A stretch of DNA of 64,000 nt, taken from contig CACOAB010000001.1 of assembly GCA_902625125.1 (NCBI GenBank), positions 57,423 to 121,422 on the forward strand, in the 5' to 3' direction. The notes under the pieces are model-generated. The model ran no database searches and was not told the DNA's origin. It worked only from the letters and a program-made list of their open reading frames with translations. Both the position numbers and the translations under genes were made by a program. The stretch's first letter is position 1, and each line of letters opens with the position of its first letter. Source of the stretch: an uncultured Pelagibacteraceae bacterium. GTDB taxonomy: Bacteria > Pseudomonadota > Alphaproteobacteria > Pelagibacterales > Pelagibacteraceae. Positions 1-10,660 of this stretch are shown here, piece by piece.

Positions 1-35
1 AACCCCAGATGTATTTAAACATCTAGGGTTTTTTA
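1..35. terminator. Hairpin terminator at the window edge
   Basis: Bases 1-5 (AACCC) pair with 26-30 (GGGTT), and AGATGT pairs with ACATCT inside that, with one C/A mismatch and a short AT loop. A run of T follows on the plus strand. It lies just past the groEL stop, so it may end groEL transcription as well as a plus-strand gene left of the window. The T tract for the minus-strand direction would fall outside the window. Confidence 0.65.
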
Positions 36-55
36 AATTTGTTATGGAGTTATTA

Positions 56-1717
<1,662 letters not shown>

Positions 1718-1733
1718 TTATCTCCTCTAAATT

Positions 1734-2030
1734 TTATTTTTTGCTTTTTGAAATTCCCATTATGTCTGCTTCTTTCATAATGCTATACTCTTTACCATCA
1801 ATTTTAACTTCAGTTCCAGACCATTTTCCAAAAAGCACTACATCTCCGACTTTAACATCCATCGGAGCTACTTTTCCTTCTTCATTTTTAGCTCCAGGGC
1901 CGACCGCTACAACTTCGCCTTCTTGGGGTTTTTCTTTAGCTGTATCTGGGATTATAATTCCTCCTGCAGTCTTTTCCTCACTGTCAAGCACTTTGATAAG
2001 CACACGATCGTGCAAAGGTCTAAATTTCAT
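1734..2030 (-). CDS. groS: Co-chaperonin GroES (Hsp10)
   Basis: Lid of the GroEL chamber, 98 residues, the usual length. It starts with the typical [13 protein letters not shown] and contains the mobile-loop region [19 protein letters not shown] that contacts GroEL. It is the first gene of the groES-groEL operon, with an AGGAGA ribosome site (2039-2044) and a heat-shock-like promoter upstream. No CIRCE operator (the HrcA target) is visible ahead of it, so control is probably by the heat-shock sigma factor alone. Confidence 0.98.
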   Translation of the reverse strand: MKFRPLHDRVLIKVLDSEEKTAGGIIIPDTAKEKPQEGEVVAVGPGAKNEEGKVAPMDVKVGDVVLFGKWSGTEVKIDGKEYSIMKEADIMGISKSKK

Positions 2031-2065
2031 ATATATTTTCTCCTATAAATTTTTATTTAGTGTTG

Positions 2066-2093
2066 ATATGGTATGTTTTAATAAGATTTCAAG
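2066..2093 (-). promoter_or_regulatory. Sigma-32 (RpoH) type promoter for groES-groEL
   Basis: Read on the minus strand, CCCCTTGAAA carries a -35 box CTTGAA (2093-2088), followed after 15 bases by ACCATAT (2072-2066). This resembles the alphaproteobacterial RpoH pattern CTTG, about 18 bases, then CYTAT. The predicted start site is about 30 bases before the groES ATG. The match is by eye; its position ahead of groES supports it. Confidence 0.6.
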
Positions 2094-2162
2094 GGGCAAA
2101 TATCATTAAAAAAACCTTTAAATACTGTATTTTATGATCAAATCAAATAAAGAATTAGTAAA

Positions 2163-2969
2163 TTGAAAGAACTTAATCATATATCAGATATATATAAAAA
2201 CTATGAGACCTTTGTTATTGATTTGTGGGGAGTAATACACAATGGCATGAAGCTAAACGCAGAGGCAATTAATGTCATAGAGCAATTAAAAAAGAATTCA
2301 AAAAAAATTGTATTTTTATCTAACGCCCCTAGGCCCAGCTCAAAAGTTATTAATTTTTTAATAAAAATGAATATGAATATAAAATACCTTACAAATGTAG
2401 TGACTTCTGGCGAAGCGGCAATGCACGCAATAAATAAAAATCAATTTGGGAAATCTTTTTTTCATTTGGGACCACCTAGAGATACTGCAGTTTTTGAAAA
2501 AGTCAAAGGTAACCGAACTGAAATTCAAAAATGTGATTTTATCTTATGTACCGGTTTGTTTGATGAACATGATAATGATCTAGAATATTACAAAAAGTTT
2601 TTAGAGAAGCATGTTTCAAAAAAATTAGTCTGTACCAATCCAGATTTAACTGTTCACAGAGGAGATGTTGAAGAGTTGTGTGCTGGCTCAGTGGCAAAAG
2701 TATTTGAGAAACTCGGGGGAGAAGTAGTATATTTTGGAAAACCATATGAAGAAGTTTACAAAATGTGTTTTAAATCTGGAGAAAAAGTTTTAGCTATTGG
2801 AGATAACTTGAGAACAGATATTAAAGGAGCTAACAATCTAAACATCGATAGTATTTTTATTTCAGACGGTGTTCACCGAGATGAATATAATGATACTACA
2901 GAACTCGGCGCCCTTTTAAAAAAATATAAAGTCAAAGCAAATTTCTTTCAAAAAGAACTTAAATGGTGA
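2163..2969 (+). CDS. HAD superfamily hydrolase, subclass IIA (TIGR01459-like)
   Basis: Cytoplasmic phosphatase-like protein of 268 residues; the substrate is unknown. HAD motif I is FVIDLWGVIHNG near residue 18, with the nucleophile Asp followed by Leu-Trp-Gly as in the NagD/4-nitrophenylphosphatase group. Motif II is FLSNAPRP, and the metal-binding motif IV is IGDNLRTDIKGA near residue 217. The start is a TTG; the only nearby ATG (2134) opens a short ORF in another frame. It heads the plus-strand run HAD-ribF-ileS-lspA and overlaps ribF. Alphaproteobacteria often carry this subclass, but its role is not established. Confidence 0.85.
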   Translation: MKELNHISDIYKNYETFVIDLWGVIHNGMKLNAEAINVIEQLKKNSKKIVFLSNAPRPSSKVINFLIKMNMNIKYLTNVVTSGEAAMHAINKNQFGKSFFHLGPPRDTAVFEKVKGNRTEIQKCDFILCTGLFDEHDNDLEYYKKFLEKHVSKKLVCTNPDLTVHRGDVEELCAGSVAKVFEKLGGEVVYFGKPYEEVYKMCFKSGEKVLAIGDNLRTDIKGANNLNIDSIFISDGVHRDEYNDTTELGALLKKYKVKANFFQKELKW

Positions 2970-3877
2970 TGAAAATTTATAATAATGCGAATATTAGTAA
3001 AAAACATCATAAAGGCGTAATTGCGATCGGTAATTTTGACGGATTACACTTAGGTCACCAGAAAGTTATAAAAGAGGCAAAACAAAAAGCAAAAAAAAAT
3101 AAATTGCCTTTTGGCGTTCTGACTTTTGAACCAGTGCCTGTAATGTTTTTTAGTAAAAATAGGAATAATCACAGAATAAATTCATTACGACAAAAAAAAA
3201 TACAATTTAAAAAATTAAAATTAGATTTCTTAATTGTAATTAAATTTGACAAAAGATTCTCATCTTTAACCGCTAAAGAGTTTATTAAAAAAATCATTTT
3301 TGAAAAAACAAGATGTAGATTTTTATATGTTAGCAGAAATTTTAAATTCGGTTATAAACGTAAGGGCAATATACGAACTTTAAAAAAATTTGAAAAACGA
3401 TTTAATTATTTAAGCATTATAACCAGCCCTTATAAAAAGAAAGGTATAACCATATCATCGACATTAATAAGAAAAAAATTAAGAAAGGGTAAGATTGAAG
3501 AAGTAAATAAATTATTAAATCGCCATTGGTCAATTGAAGGAAAAGTTATTAAAGGTGTAAAAAGAGGTCGTGAAATAGGTTTTCCTACTTGTAATTTGAT
3601 TCTTGGAAGTTACGTGATTCCGAAATTAGGTGTGTATTCAGTAAATGTAAACACAGACAATTTTAACAGGAATGGTATAGCAAATATAGGCAACAGGCCA
3701 ACATTTAATGGTGAAAGAATATTACTAGAAACAAATATCTTTGGAATTAATAAAAATTTATATAATAAAGTAATTAATGTAAATTTTAAAAAGTTTATAA
3801 GGAAAGAAAAAAAATTTAAAAATATTGAACATTTAAAAAAACAAATAAAAATTGATATAAAAAAAGCGAAAATATAA
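2969..3877 (+). CDS. ribF: Bifunctional riboflavin kinase / FMN adenylyltransferase
   Basis: Converts riboflavin to FMN and then FAD. The N-terminal adenylyltransferase half shows GNFDGLHLGHQKVI with the HxGH nucleotide-binding signature. The C-terminal kinase half shows GREIGFPTCNL and ANIGNRPTFNG. The length of about 302 residues is normal. I start at the ATG of the overlapping TGATG (2969), but an in-frame ATG six bases earlier (2963) is equally possible. The cofactors it makes serve the flavoproteins elsewhere in the window. The protein is very rich in lysine, as expected at this base composition. Confidence 0.95.
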   Translation: MKIYNNANISKKHHKGVIAIGNFDGLHLGHQKVIKEAKQKAKKNKLPFGVLTFEPVPVMFFSKNRNNHRINSLRQKKIQFKKLKLDFLIVIKFDKRFSSLTAKEFIKKIIFEKTRCRFLYVSRNFKFGYKRKGNIRTLKKFEKRFNYLSIITSPYKKKGITISSTLIRKKLRKGKIEEVNKLLNRHWSIEGKVIKGVKRGREIGFPTCNLILGSYVIPKLGVYSVNVNTDNFNRNGIANIGNRPTFNGERILLETNIFGINKNLYNKVINVNFKKFIRKEKKFKNIEHLKKQIKIDIKKAKI

Positions 3878-3881
3878 AAAG

Positions 3882-6605
3882 ATGTCCAAAGATACATTGC
3901 AACTTCCTAAAACTGCTTTTTCTATGAAAGCAAGCTTACCTATTAAAGAGCCTGAAATTTTGAAAAGATGGGAAAAAAACAACATATTTAAAAAACTCAG
4001 AAAGAGTTCCAAAGGCAAAGAAAAATTTATTCTTCATGATGGACCACCTTATGCAAATGGACACATACATATGGGAACGGCTTTAAATAAAATTTTAAAA
4101 GATATTATCACTCGTTTCCATCAAATGAATGGCAAGGATTCAGTTTATGTACCTGGATGGGATTGTCATGGATTACCTATAGAATGGAAAATTGAAGAAC
4201 AGTATAAGAAAAAGAAAAAAAATAAAGATGAGATTCCTATAAAAAATTTCAGACAAGAATGTAGAGAGTTTGCAAAAAGTTGGATTGATGTACATATAAA
4301 AGAATTTAAACGACTGGGTGTTATTGGAGACTTTGAAAACTACTACTCTACAATGAGCTTTGAAGCGGAAGCACAAATAGTTAGAGAATTAGGTAAATTT
4401 CTTATGGACGGAAGTTTATATCAAGGATTCAAGCCAGTTCTATGGTCAACAGTAGAAAAAACAGCACTAGCTGATGCAGAAGTTGAATATATGGAACATA
4501 CTTCTAATACAATCTATGCTGCTTTTAAAATAAAAGAGACAAACAAAGAATTTTTGAAAGATTCAAGCGTTATCATCTGGACGACAACGCCATGGACCAT
4601 ACCAGCAAATAAAGCTTTAGCATTCAATAGCAATATTGAATATTCAGTTTTAGAAATTGAAGATCTTGAGTATTTCAAAGATAAAAAAATTGTAGTTGCA
4701 AAAAATTTAATAAATTCAATTACCGAAGAGTGTGGCATAAAAAATTATAAAGAATTAAAAACTTTTAAAGGCATCGAATTCAAAGGAACTATTTGCAGCC
4801 ACCCATTTTTAAAAATGAACTTTGACTATGATGTTCCTATGCTTGAAGCCCAATTCGTTAATTTAGAACAAGGAACTGGAATAGTACATTGCGCTCCAAG
4901 TCATGGCCCTGATGATTTTAATTTATGTTTAAAAAATAATATACCATCATTGTATACTGTGGATAATGCAGGTCTTTATACAAAAGAGATACCCTTTTTT
5001 ACTAATACTCACATTTTTAAGGCAGACCCTATTGTTATAGAAAAATTGAAGGAGCAAAATAAATTACTAAAGAATGATAAACTTAATCATAGTTACCCTC
5101 ATTCGTGGAGATCAAAAGCACCTTTAATTTATAGAGCTACCCCTCAATGGTTCATATCAATGAAAAAAAATAATTTAAGAGACAAAGCAATTAAAGCAAT
5201 TAAAGATACTATTTTTTATCCCAGTAAAGGAAAAGATAGACTATTATCTATGGTTGAAGGTAGACCTGACTGGTGTGTTTCGAGGCAAAGAGTTTGGGGC
5301 GTTCCTTTGCCAATATTTATAAATAAAAAAAACAAAGAGCCTCTAAGAGATAAAAAGGTATTAGCTAGAATAGCTGATATTTATGAAAAACAAGGTTCAG
5401 ACTGTTGGTTCACAGATGATCCAAAAATCTTTTTAGGAGCTGAATATAATTCAAAGGATTATGAAAAACTTAATGACATTGTTGAAGTCTGGTTTGATAG
5501 CGGATCAACGCATAGTTTTGTTTTAGAAAAAAGAAAGGACCTGAAATGGCCGGCCGACATGTATTTGGAGGGATCTGATCAACACAGAGGTTGGTTTCAT
5601 TCTTCATTATTAGAGTCTTGCGGAACAAGAGGGAAAGCACCATTTAAAAGTATTCTTTCTCATGGGTTTGTCGTAGATGGGAAAGGGATGAAAATGTCAA
5701 AGTCAATGGGAAATGTAATATCTCCAGAGGAAATTTTAAAAAATTATGGAGCAGATATTTTAAGAATTTGGGTTGCTTCATCTGATTACGCTGAAGATTT
5801 AAGAATTGATAAGAACATTTTAAGTCAACATGCTGAGTCTTATAGAAAAATAAGAAATACTTTTAGATTTATGCTTGGAAATTTAAAAGATAAATTCGAA
5901 CCACAGAATTTAGAAAAATTAAATTTAGAAGAATTTGACGAATTAGAACAATATATTTTGCATAAAATTCATCACATTAGTAAATCAGTAGAAAATAATT
6001 TGAAAAGCTACAATTTTCATAAACTTTATAAAGAATTACTTAATTTCTGCACATTAGACCTTTCATCTTTCTATTTTGATATACGCAAAGACACACTTTA
6101 TTGCGATGAATTAAAATCAAAAAAAAGAGGTGACTGCGTAAAAGTATTAAATATTATACTTGAAAGTTTGCTTAAATGGTTTGCACCCATATTAGTTTTT
6201 ACTACTGACGAAATAAATAGCCTAATCAACAAAGAGGAAAAAAATATTCATGAATATCTATTTGTAAAAATCCCTAACAAATGGGAGAACAAGGAGCTAA
6301 ATGATAAATGGGATAAATTGTTTAAAATAAAGCAAGAAGCCAATATAGCAATAGAGACAAAAAGATCTTCTAAAGAAATCGGATCAAGTTTAGAGGCAGA
6401 TGTTAAATTATTTGTAAATAAAAAAAATTATGAATTGCTAGATAATATAAATTTAGCAGAGTACTTAATTACGTCTAGAGCAGAAAAAATTTTATCAGAA
6501 AATGCTGAAACTACAATTGAGGTAATCAAAGCTAAAGGAAATAAATGCCCAAGATGTTGGAAAATTTTAGAACATGATTGCGACAGATGTTCTAAGTTAA
6601 GATAA
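3882..6605 (+). CDS. ileS: Isoleucyl-tRNA synthetase
   Basis: Class I aminoacyl-tRNA synthetase of 907 residues that charges tRNA-Ile. The HIGH-type motif is in GPPYANGHIHMGT near residue 55. The KMSKS loop is in GKGMKMSKSMGN. The editing (CP1) insertion follows TTPWTIPAN. A C-terminal zinc site is visible as CPRCW...CDRC. All key elements are present and the length is close to other alphaproteobacterial enzymes. It lies 4 bases after ribF and 1 base before lspA, an order (ribF-ileS-lspA) shared with many proteobacteria, so the three are probably one transcript. Confidence 0.98.
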   Translation: MSKDTLQLPKTAFSMKASLPIKEPEILKRWEKNNIFKKLRKSSKGKEKFILHDGPPYANGHIHMGTALNKILKDIITRFHQMNGKDSVYVPGWDCHGLPIEWKIEEQYKKKKKNKDEIPIKNFRQECREFAKSWIDVHIKEFKRLGVIGDFENYYSTMSFEAEAQIVRELGKFLMDGSLYQGFKPVLWSTVEKTALADAEVEYMEHTSNTIYAAFKIKETNKEFLKDSSVIIWTTTPWTIPANKALAFNSNIEYSVLEIEDLEYFKDKKIVVAKNLINSITEECGIKNYKELKTFKGIEFKGTICSHPFLKMNFDYDVPMLEAQFVNLEQGTGIVHCAPSHGPDDFNLCLKNNIPSLYTVDNAGLYTKEIPFFTNTHIFKADPIVIEKLKEQNKLLKNDKLNHSYPHSWRSKAPLIYRATPQWFISMKKNNLRDKAIKAIKDTIFYPSKGKDRLLSMVEGRPDWCVSRQRVWGVPLPIFINKKNKEPLRDKKVLARIADIYEKQGSDCWFTDDPKIFLGAEYNSKDYEKLNDIVEVWFDSGSTHSFVLEKRKDLKWPADMYLEGSDQHRGWFHSSLLESCGTRGKAPFKSILSHGFVVDGKGMKMSKSMGNVISPEEILKNYGADILRIWVASSDYAEDLRIDKNILSQHAESYRKIRNTFRFMLGNLKDKFEPQNLEKLNLEEFDELEQYILHKIHHISKSVENNLKSYNFHKLYKELLNFCTLDLSSFYFDIRKDTLYCDELKSKKRGDCVKVLNIILESLLKWFAPILVFTTDEINSLINKEEKNIHEYLFVKIPNKWENKELNDKWDKLFKIKQEANIAIETKRSSKEIGSSLEADVKLFVNKKNYELLDNINLAEYLITSRAEKILSENAETTIEVIKAKGNKCPRCWKILEHDCDRCSKLR

Positions 6606-6606
6606 G

Positions 6607-7107
6607 ATGAACTTTCTAAATAAAATAAAGAATTTCTCATATAATATTTTAAAAAGAGAAAATATTTATCTATTTGTTTTTATTGCAATTATTTTCATTT
6701 TTGACAGAGTTTCCAAATTAAAAATTATTAGTGAATTTAGTGAAAGCTCTTATTTTATTAATGATTTTATAAATCTTGATCTTGTTTGGAATATCGGAGT
6801 TGGATTCGGTTTTTTTAGCACAAACTCAAATATTATATACAATTTTATTACTGCAATAATTTCCTTTGTCATCATAATTCTGCTTTATATTTTTGTAACA
6901 TCTAAAACATTAGATAAAGTTATCTATGCTACAATCATAGGAGGAGCTGTAGGTAATTTTTACGATAGACTAGCTTATAAAGCTGTACCAGATTTTATAG
7001 ATATGCATTACAACAACTTTCACTGGTTTACCTTCAATGTAGCAGATATATTTATTACTGTAGGAATAATATTTTTTATTGTAAAAAGTTTCTTTGTAAA
7101 AAATTAG
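6607..7107 (+). CDS. lspA: Lipoprotein signal peptidase (signal peptidase II)
   Basis: Inner-membrane aspartic protease that cuts the signal peptide of diacylated prolipoproteins. It has 166 residues with about four membrane segments. The conserved blocks are FDRVSKLKI (family D-x-x-K region), GGAVGNFYDRL, VPDFIDMHY and FNVADIFI; the aspartates in the first of the last two blocks and in NVAD form the catalytic pair known for the family. It starts one base after the ileS stop. The next gene encodes a lipoprotein that should be its substrate, and lgt, the preceding step, is at 58472-59266. Confidence 0.95.
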   Translation: MNFLNKIKNFSYNILKRENIYLFVFIAIIFIFDRVSKLKIISEFSESSYFINDFINLDLVWNIGVGFGFFSTNSNIIYNFITAIISFVIIILLYIFVTSKTLDKVIYATIIGGAVGNFYDRLAYKAVPDFIDMHYNNFHWFTFNVADIFITVGIIFFIVKSFFVKN

Positions 7108-7109
7108 TT

Positions 7110-7421
7110 ATGAAAACAATAATATCGATTTTTATATTTTTAATCTTACACTCTTGCTCCTCACTAAAAGATGCCGGTAAAGTAATTAGAAATGAAAAAA
7201 TAAGCACAACTGATGAATTTTTAGTGAAGAAAAAAGATCCTCTTATATTACCGCCAAATTATGAACAATTACCAGAGCCAGACTCTTTAAAAGAAAATAA
7301 ATCAAAAGAAAAAGACGTTAAATCAATACTTAAAATAAATACAAAAAATCAATCTTTAAAAAAGAACTCTTCTACTGAAAAATCAATAATTGATAAAATT
7401 AAAATGAGTGGGAAAGAATAA
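7110..7421 (+). CDS. Small lipoprotein, BamF-like (DUF3035)
   Basis: A 103-residue protein with a lipoprotein signal peptide ending in the lipobox-like ILHSCSS, so the mature protein would begin at Cys16. After it comes TDEFLVKKKDPLILPPNY and LPEP, the pattern of the alphaproteobacterial DUF3035 family. The Caulobacter member of that family, BamF, is part of the outer-membrane protein assembly complex. The rest is a lysine- and serine-rich tail with no recognisable fold. The position directly after lspA is typical for this family. The BamF role is inferred from the short motif and context. Confidence 0.75.
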   Translation: MKTIISIFIFLILHSCSSLKDAGKVIRNEKISTTDEFLVKKKDPLILPPNYEQLPEPDSLKENKSKEKDVKSILKINTKNQSLKKNSSTEKSIIDKIKMSGKE

Positions 7422-7422
7422 T

Positions 7423-8622
7423 TTGAATTTTAAAAACCTAATCTCGAAAAAATATTTAAGTAAGAACCTCAATTCAAAATACACAAAAGGATTTAAATCT
7501 GCACAATTGCAAATAGAAAAGGATATTTTATCAAAAAATAAAACCTTAAGCGTACTAAATAAAGATTATCAATTTAATTTTAAGTTTAAAAATCTTAAAC
7601 AGTTCTCCAAGTTTAAAACTATAGCAATAATTGGTATGGGGGGATCGATATTAGGCGCAGAAGCAATTGAATGTTTTTTGAAAAAAAAGATAAGAAAAAA
7701 TTTATATTTTTTCAATGACTTAAATGAGGAAAAAATATTAAATTTTAAAAAAAAATACAAAAATCAAAAAGCTCTTTTTATTGTTGTCTCAAAATCAGGT
7801 AATACAATCGAAACAATTACAAATTTATTTTTACTTAATCCAATTAAGAATAAAAAAAATATAATTATAATTACTGAAAAAAAAAATAATTTTTTATATT
7901 TGTTATCAAAGAAACTAAATTATTTTTACATAGAACATAAAGAATTTATAGGAGGCAGGTATTCTGTTCTCTCTGAACCTGGAATTATACCTGCATATTT
8001 AATGGGAATTAATATTTTAAAAATAAGATCAAAAATCAGAGAAAGTTTGAAAGGCAAATTACAAACTTTTCTCAAAGATAGCGCTATAAAACTTGCAGAT
8101 TTAATGAATTCAAAAAAATTTAATAATTTAATTTTTTTAAATTATTCTCCTGAATTAGAGAAATTTTTATTTTGGTGCCAGCAACTAATTGCAGAGAGCT
8201 TAGGAAAAAAAAATAAAGGCTTCCTACCTGTTATATCTAACGTTCCTAAGGATCACCACAGCCTGATGCAACTCTATCTCGATGGCCCAAAAGACAAAAT
8301 ATTTTACGTTTTCAGTCACGAAAATAAGTCAAAGAAAATTATTAATATTGATAAAAAATTAAAATTAAATAATTTTTTAAATGGAAGAGATTTGAATTCA
8401 ATAAAAAATGCTCAAAAAAACGCTCTTATAAAATCCTTTAAAAAAAATAACATACCTTTTAGAGAGTTTAAAATTAAGAAAATTAACGAGGAAACACTTG
8501 GAAAATTGTTTTCCTATTTCATCTTAGAGATTGTCATCACTGGGAAATTATTGAAAATTAATCCTTTTGATCAACCTGCTGTAGAACAAGTAAAAACTTA
8601 TACAAAAAATTTGCTTAGTTAA
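7423..8622 (+). CDS. pgi: Glucose-6-phosphate isomerase
   Basis: Interconverts glucose-6-phosphate and fructose-6-phosphate. Signature regions are GMGGSILGAEAIE (sugar-phosphate isomerase fold), VSKSGNTIET (phosphate-binding loop), IGGRYSVLSEPG (the PGI signature), KDHHSLMQLYLDGPKD, and the C-terminal NPFDQPAVEQVKTYTK with the catalytic-region Glu and Lys. At about 400 residues it is clearly shorter than the usual 450-550. I favour the TTG start at 7423, which has GGAAAG six bases upstream; an in-frame GTG at 7408 would add five residues inside the preceding gene. Its last 8 bases overlap the convergent rsmD. Confidence 0.93.
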   Translation: MNFKNLISKKYLSKNLNSKYTKGFKSAQLQIEKDILSKNKTLSVLNKDYQFNFKFKNLKQFSKFKTIAIIGMGGSILGAEAIECFLKKKIRKNLYFFNDLNEEKILNFKKKYKNQKALFIVVSKSGNTIETITNLFLLNPIKNKKNIIIITEKKNNFLYLLSKKLNYFYIEHKEFIGGRYSVLSEPGIIPAYLMGINILKIRSKIRESLKGKLQTFLKDSAIKLADLMNSKKFNNLIFLNYSPELEKFLFWCQQLIAESLGKKNKGFLPVISNVPKDHHSLMQLYLDGPKDKIFYVFSHENKSKKIINIDKKLKLNNFLNGRDLNSIKNAQKNALIKSFKKNNIPFREFKIKKINEETLGKLFSYFILEIVITGKLLKINPFDQPAVEQVKTYTKNLLS

Positions 8623-9175
8623 GTACCCCATAAATAATTTTTGAGCGACCATATTGCTTCATTAGGATTATATCCATTAGACCTTTTAAATTATCCTCAG
8701 TTTTTCTCTCTCTATGAATGATTACAATATGTTTTTTGCTTAAAATATTTTTATTTTTCATAGTTTTCAGGCTATTAATAAATTTAAAGTCAGCAAAAGG
8801 CGGATCTAAAAAAACAATATCAAATTGTTGTTTAAATCTATGTGATAAAAAATTTTCTATTTCACAATTATAAATCTCAGATTTTTTTATAATTGATAGA
8901 TTGTCTAAATTTTTACCTAATACATTCGATGCATATCTATCTTTTTCAACAAATGTTACTCTATGAGCTCCTCTTGAAATACATTCTATACCAAATGATC
9001 CTACTCCTGAATATAAATCAAGCACGTTAGAATTTTCAATTTTAATTTTTATGAGGTTTGAATGATCTAAAATATTAAATATATTCTCTTTTACTGAGTC
9101 TTTAAGAGGGCGCGTCTTTAAATTTTTTAGAAAATTTATTGATTTCCCTTTTAAGGCGCCACTAATAACTCTCAT
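8615..9175 (-). CDS. rsmD: 16S rRNA (guanine966-N2)-methyltransferase
   Basis: A 186-residue SAM-dependent methyltransferase acting on the 30S subunit. It starts with MRVISGALKGKSI, as is typical for RsmD, followed by TRPLKDSVKENIFNIL. The SAM-binding loop is VLDLYSGVGSFGIECISRGA, and the catalytic motif IV is VFLDPPF (N6/N2-amine type). It overlaps purD by 4 bases (9172-9175), so the two are probably translationally coupled. The 3' end overlaps convergent pgi. Confidence 0.95.
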   Translation of the reverse strand: MRVISGALKGKSINFLKNLKTRPLKDSVKENIFNILDHSNLIKIKIENSNVLDLYSGVGSFGIECISRGAHRVTFVEKDRYASNVLGKNLDNLSIIKKSEIYNCEIENFLSHRFKQQFDIVFLDPPFADFKFINSLKTMKNKNILSKKHIVIIHRERKTEDNLKGLMDIILMKQYGRSKIIYGVLN

Positions 9176-10437
9176 TTTTTAATTACTTTCCACCCAATGT
9201 CTTGTCTATAAAAACCGTACTTCCAATTTATTTTTTTGATATAAAATAAAATTTTACTTCTAATATTTTTAAAATTGTTTCCAATTGAAGTAATATTTAA
9301 AACTCTGCCACCATTATTCAACAAGACATTATTTAGATATTTTGTACCTGCATGGTAAATAAAATCATTTTTTGATAAATTAATTTTTTGTAAATTTTTA
9401 ATTTTAAGATTTTTTTTATATTTGCCAGGGTAGCCCTTTGTGCATAATACAATTGTCATACATTTTTCTTTTTTCCATTGAATGTTAGTATTTATAAGTT
9501 TGTTAGCAACGGCGTTTTGAAAAATTTTTACAATATCTGTTTTAAGTCTAGGTATTATTACTTGGCACTCAGGGTCACCCATTCTTATATTGTATTCAAT
9601 AAGATATGGTTCGTTTTTTTTTATCATTAAACCAACATACAGAAAACCAGTATAAGGATTATTTCTTCTTTTCAGAGCTTTTAATGTTGGTTTGACTATT
9701 TTTGAAATAATTTTTTGTTCTAAGGATTTTATTATTAATGGAGCTGGAGAATATGCACCCATTCCTCCAGTATTAGGTCCTTTGTCATCTTCAAAAACAC
9801 GTTTATGGTCTTGAGCAGTTCCAAAAAATTTAAAGTTATTTTTATCTACAATTACAAAATAACTTGCTTCCTCTCCATCTAAAAATTCTTCAAGAACAAC
9901 TGTTTTTGAGGATTTGAACTTTCCTTTAAATATTTCAGAGGAAATTTTTATTACGTCTTTTTTGGTTTTACAAATAGTAACACCTTTTCCAGCAGCTAAA
10001 CCATCAGCTTTTACTACTATGGGAAGATTACAATAATTTAAAAATTTGTTAACTTGCTCCTTTTTATGGCAAATTTTAAACATAGCTGTCGGAATTTTAT
10101 TTTTAGCACAAATCATTTTCATAAAAGCTTTTGATCCCTCAAGTCTTGAAGCATACTTATTGGGACCAAAAACCTTAATTTTGTTTTTTCTTAAAAAATC
10201 TACTATACCCTTCACCAAAGGTTCTTCGGGGCCAACTATAACCAGGTTTACCTTATGAATTTTTATGTGTTTTAGAATTTTTTTAAAATTTAATATATCT
10301 ACATCAATATTTGTTGCTATTTTTGAAGTACCAGCGTTTCCGGGAATACAAATAATTTTCTCTACTAACTTAGACTCATAGATTTTCTTACATAATGCAT
10401 GCTCCCTACCACCACTTCCAATTAATGCAATATTCAT
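9172..10437 (-). CDS. purD: Phosphoribosylamine-glycine ligase (GARS)
   Basis: ATP-grasp enzyme for the second step of purine synthesis, joining glycine to phosphoribosylamine. It has 421 residues, normal for the family. Marks are the N-terminal IGSGGREHAL, VGPEEPLVKGIVD, KADGLAAGKGVTI (ATP-binding), EEFLDGEEASYFV, DDKGPNTGGMGAYSP and the metal-binding EYNIRMGDPE. It is the first gene of a purD-rsmD pair, and its start is only 26 bases from the divergent DUF2093 gene. Confidence 0.97.
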   Translation of the reverse strand: MNIALIGSGGREHALCKKIYESKLVEKIICIPGNAGTSKIATNIDVDILNFKKILKHIKIHKVNLVIVGPEEPLVKGIVDFLRKNKIKVFGPNKYASRLEGSKAFMKMICAKNKIPTAMFKICHKKEQVNKFLNYCNLPIVVKADGLAAGKGVTICKTKKDVIKISSEIFKGKFKSSKTVVLEEFLDGEEASYFVIVDKNNFKFFGTAQDHKRVFEDDKGPNTGGMGAYSPAPLIIKSLEQKIISKIVKPTLKALKRRNNPYTGFLYVGLMIKKNEPYLIEYNIRMGDPECQVIIPRLKTDIVKIFQNAVANKLINTNIQWKKEKCMTIVLCTKGYPGKYKKNLKIKNLQKINLSKNDFIYHAGTKYLNNVLLNNGGRVLNITSIGNNFKNIRSKILFYIKKINWKYGFYRQDIGWKVIKK

Positions 10438-10451
10438 GATAAAATATATTG

Positions 10452-10457
10452 TATAAT
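10452..10457 (+). promoter_or_regulatory. -10 box of the DUF2093 gene
   Basis: A perfect TATAAT lies in the 26-base gap between purD and the DUF2093 gene, ending six bases before the ATG at 10464. At that distance the transcript would begin at or within a base or two of the start codon, so it would be leaderless. No good -35 box is visible; it would have to fall inside the first codons of purD. Confidence 0.45.
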
Positions 10458-10463
10458 TTATAG

Positions 10464-10658
10464 ATGAGTAAAAAAAAAGCTAAACTTGTTTTTAAACACA
10501 ACTATTTTGAAATTGTTGAAGAAGGTGATCATGTTTTATGCGCAGTATCTGGAAAAGAAATAAAATTACAAAATTTAAATTATTGGAATGTAGAATTACA
10601 AGAGGCTTATTTCTCACCTATTGAAGTAGATAAAAGGTTTAGAAGTCAAAAAAAATAA
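10464..10658 (+). CDS. DUF2093 domain protein
   Basis: A 64-residue protein of the alphaproteobacterial DUF2093 family, recognised from AKLVFKHNYFEIVEEGDHVLC followed by AVSGKEI and the LNYWNVELQEAYFSPIE block. The function is unknown. It contains one Cys next to the conserved AVSGK segment, has no membrane segment and has a basic C-terminus. It is a single-gene unit lying between divergent purD and convergent lpxL, with a two-base gap at its 3' end and what looks like a leaderless start. Confidence 0.8.
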   Translation: MSKKKAKLVFKHNYFEIVEEGDHVLCAVSGKEIKLQNLNYWNVELQEAYFSPIEVDKRFRSQKK

Positions 10659-10660
10659 AT

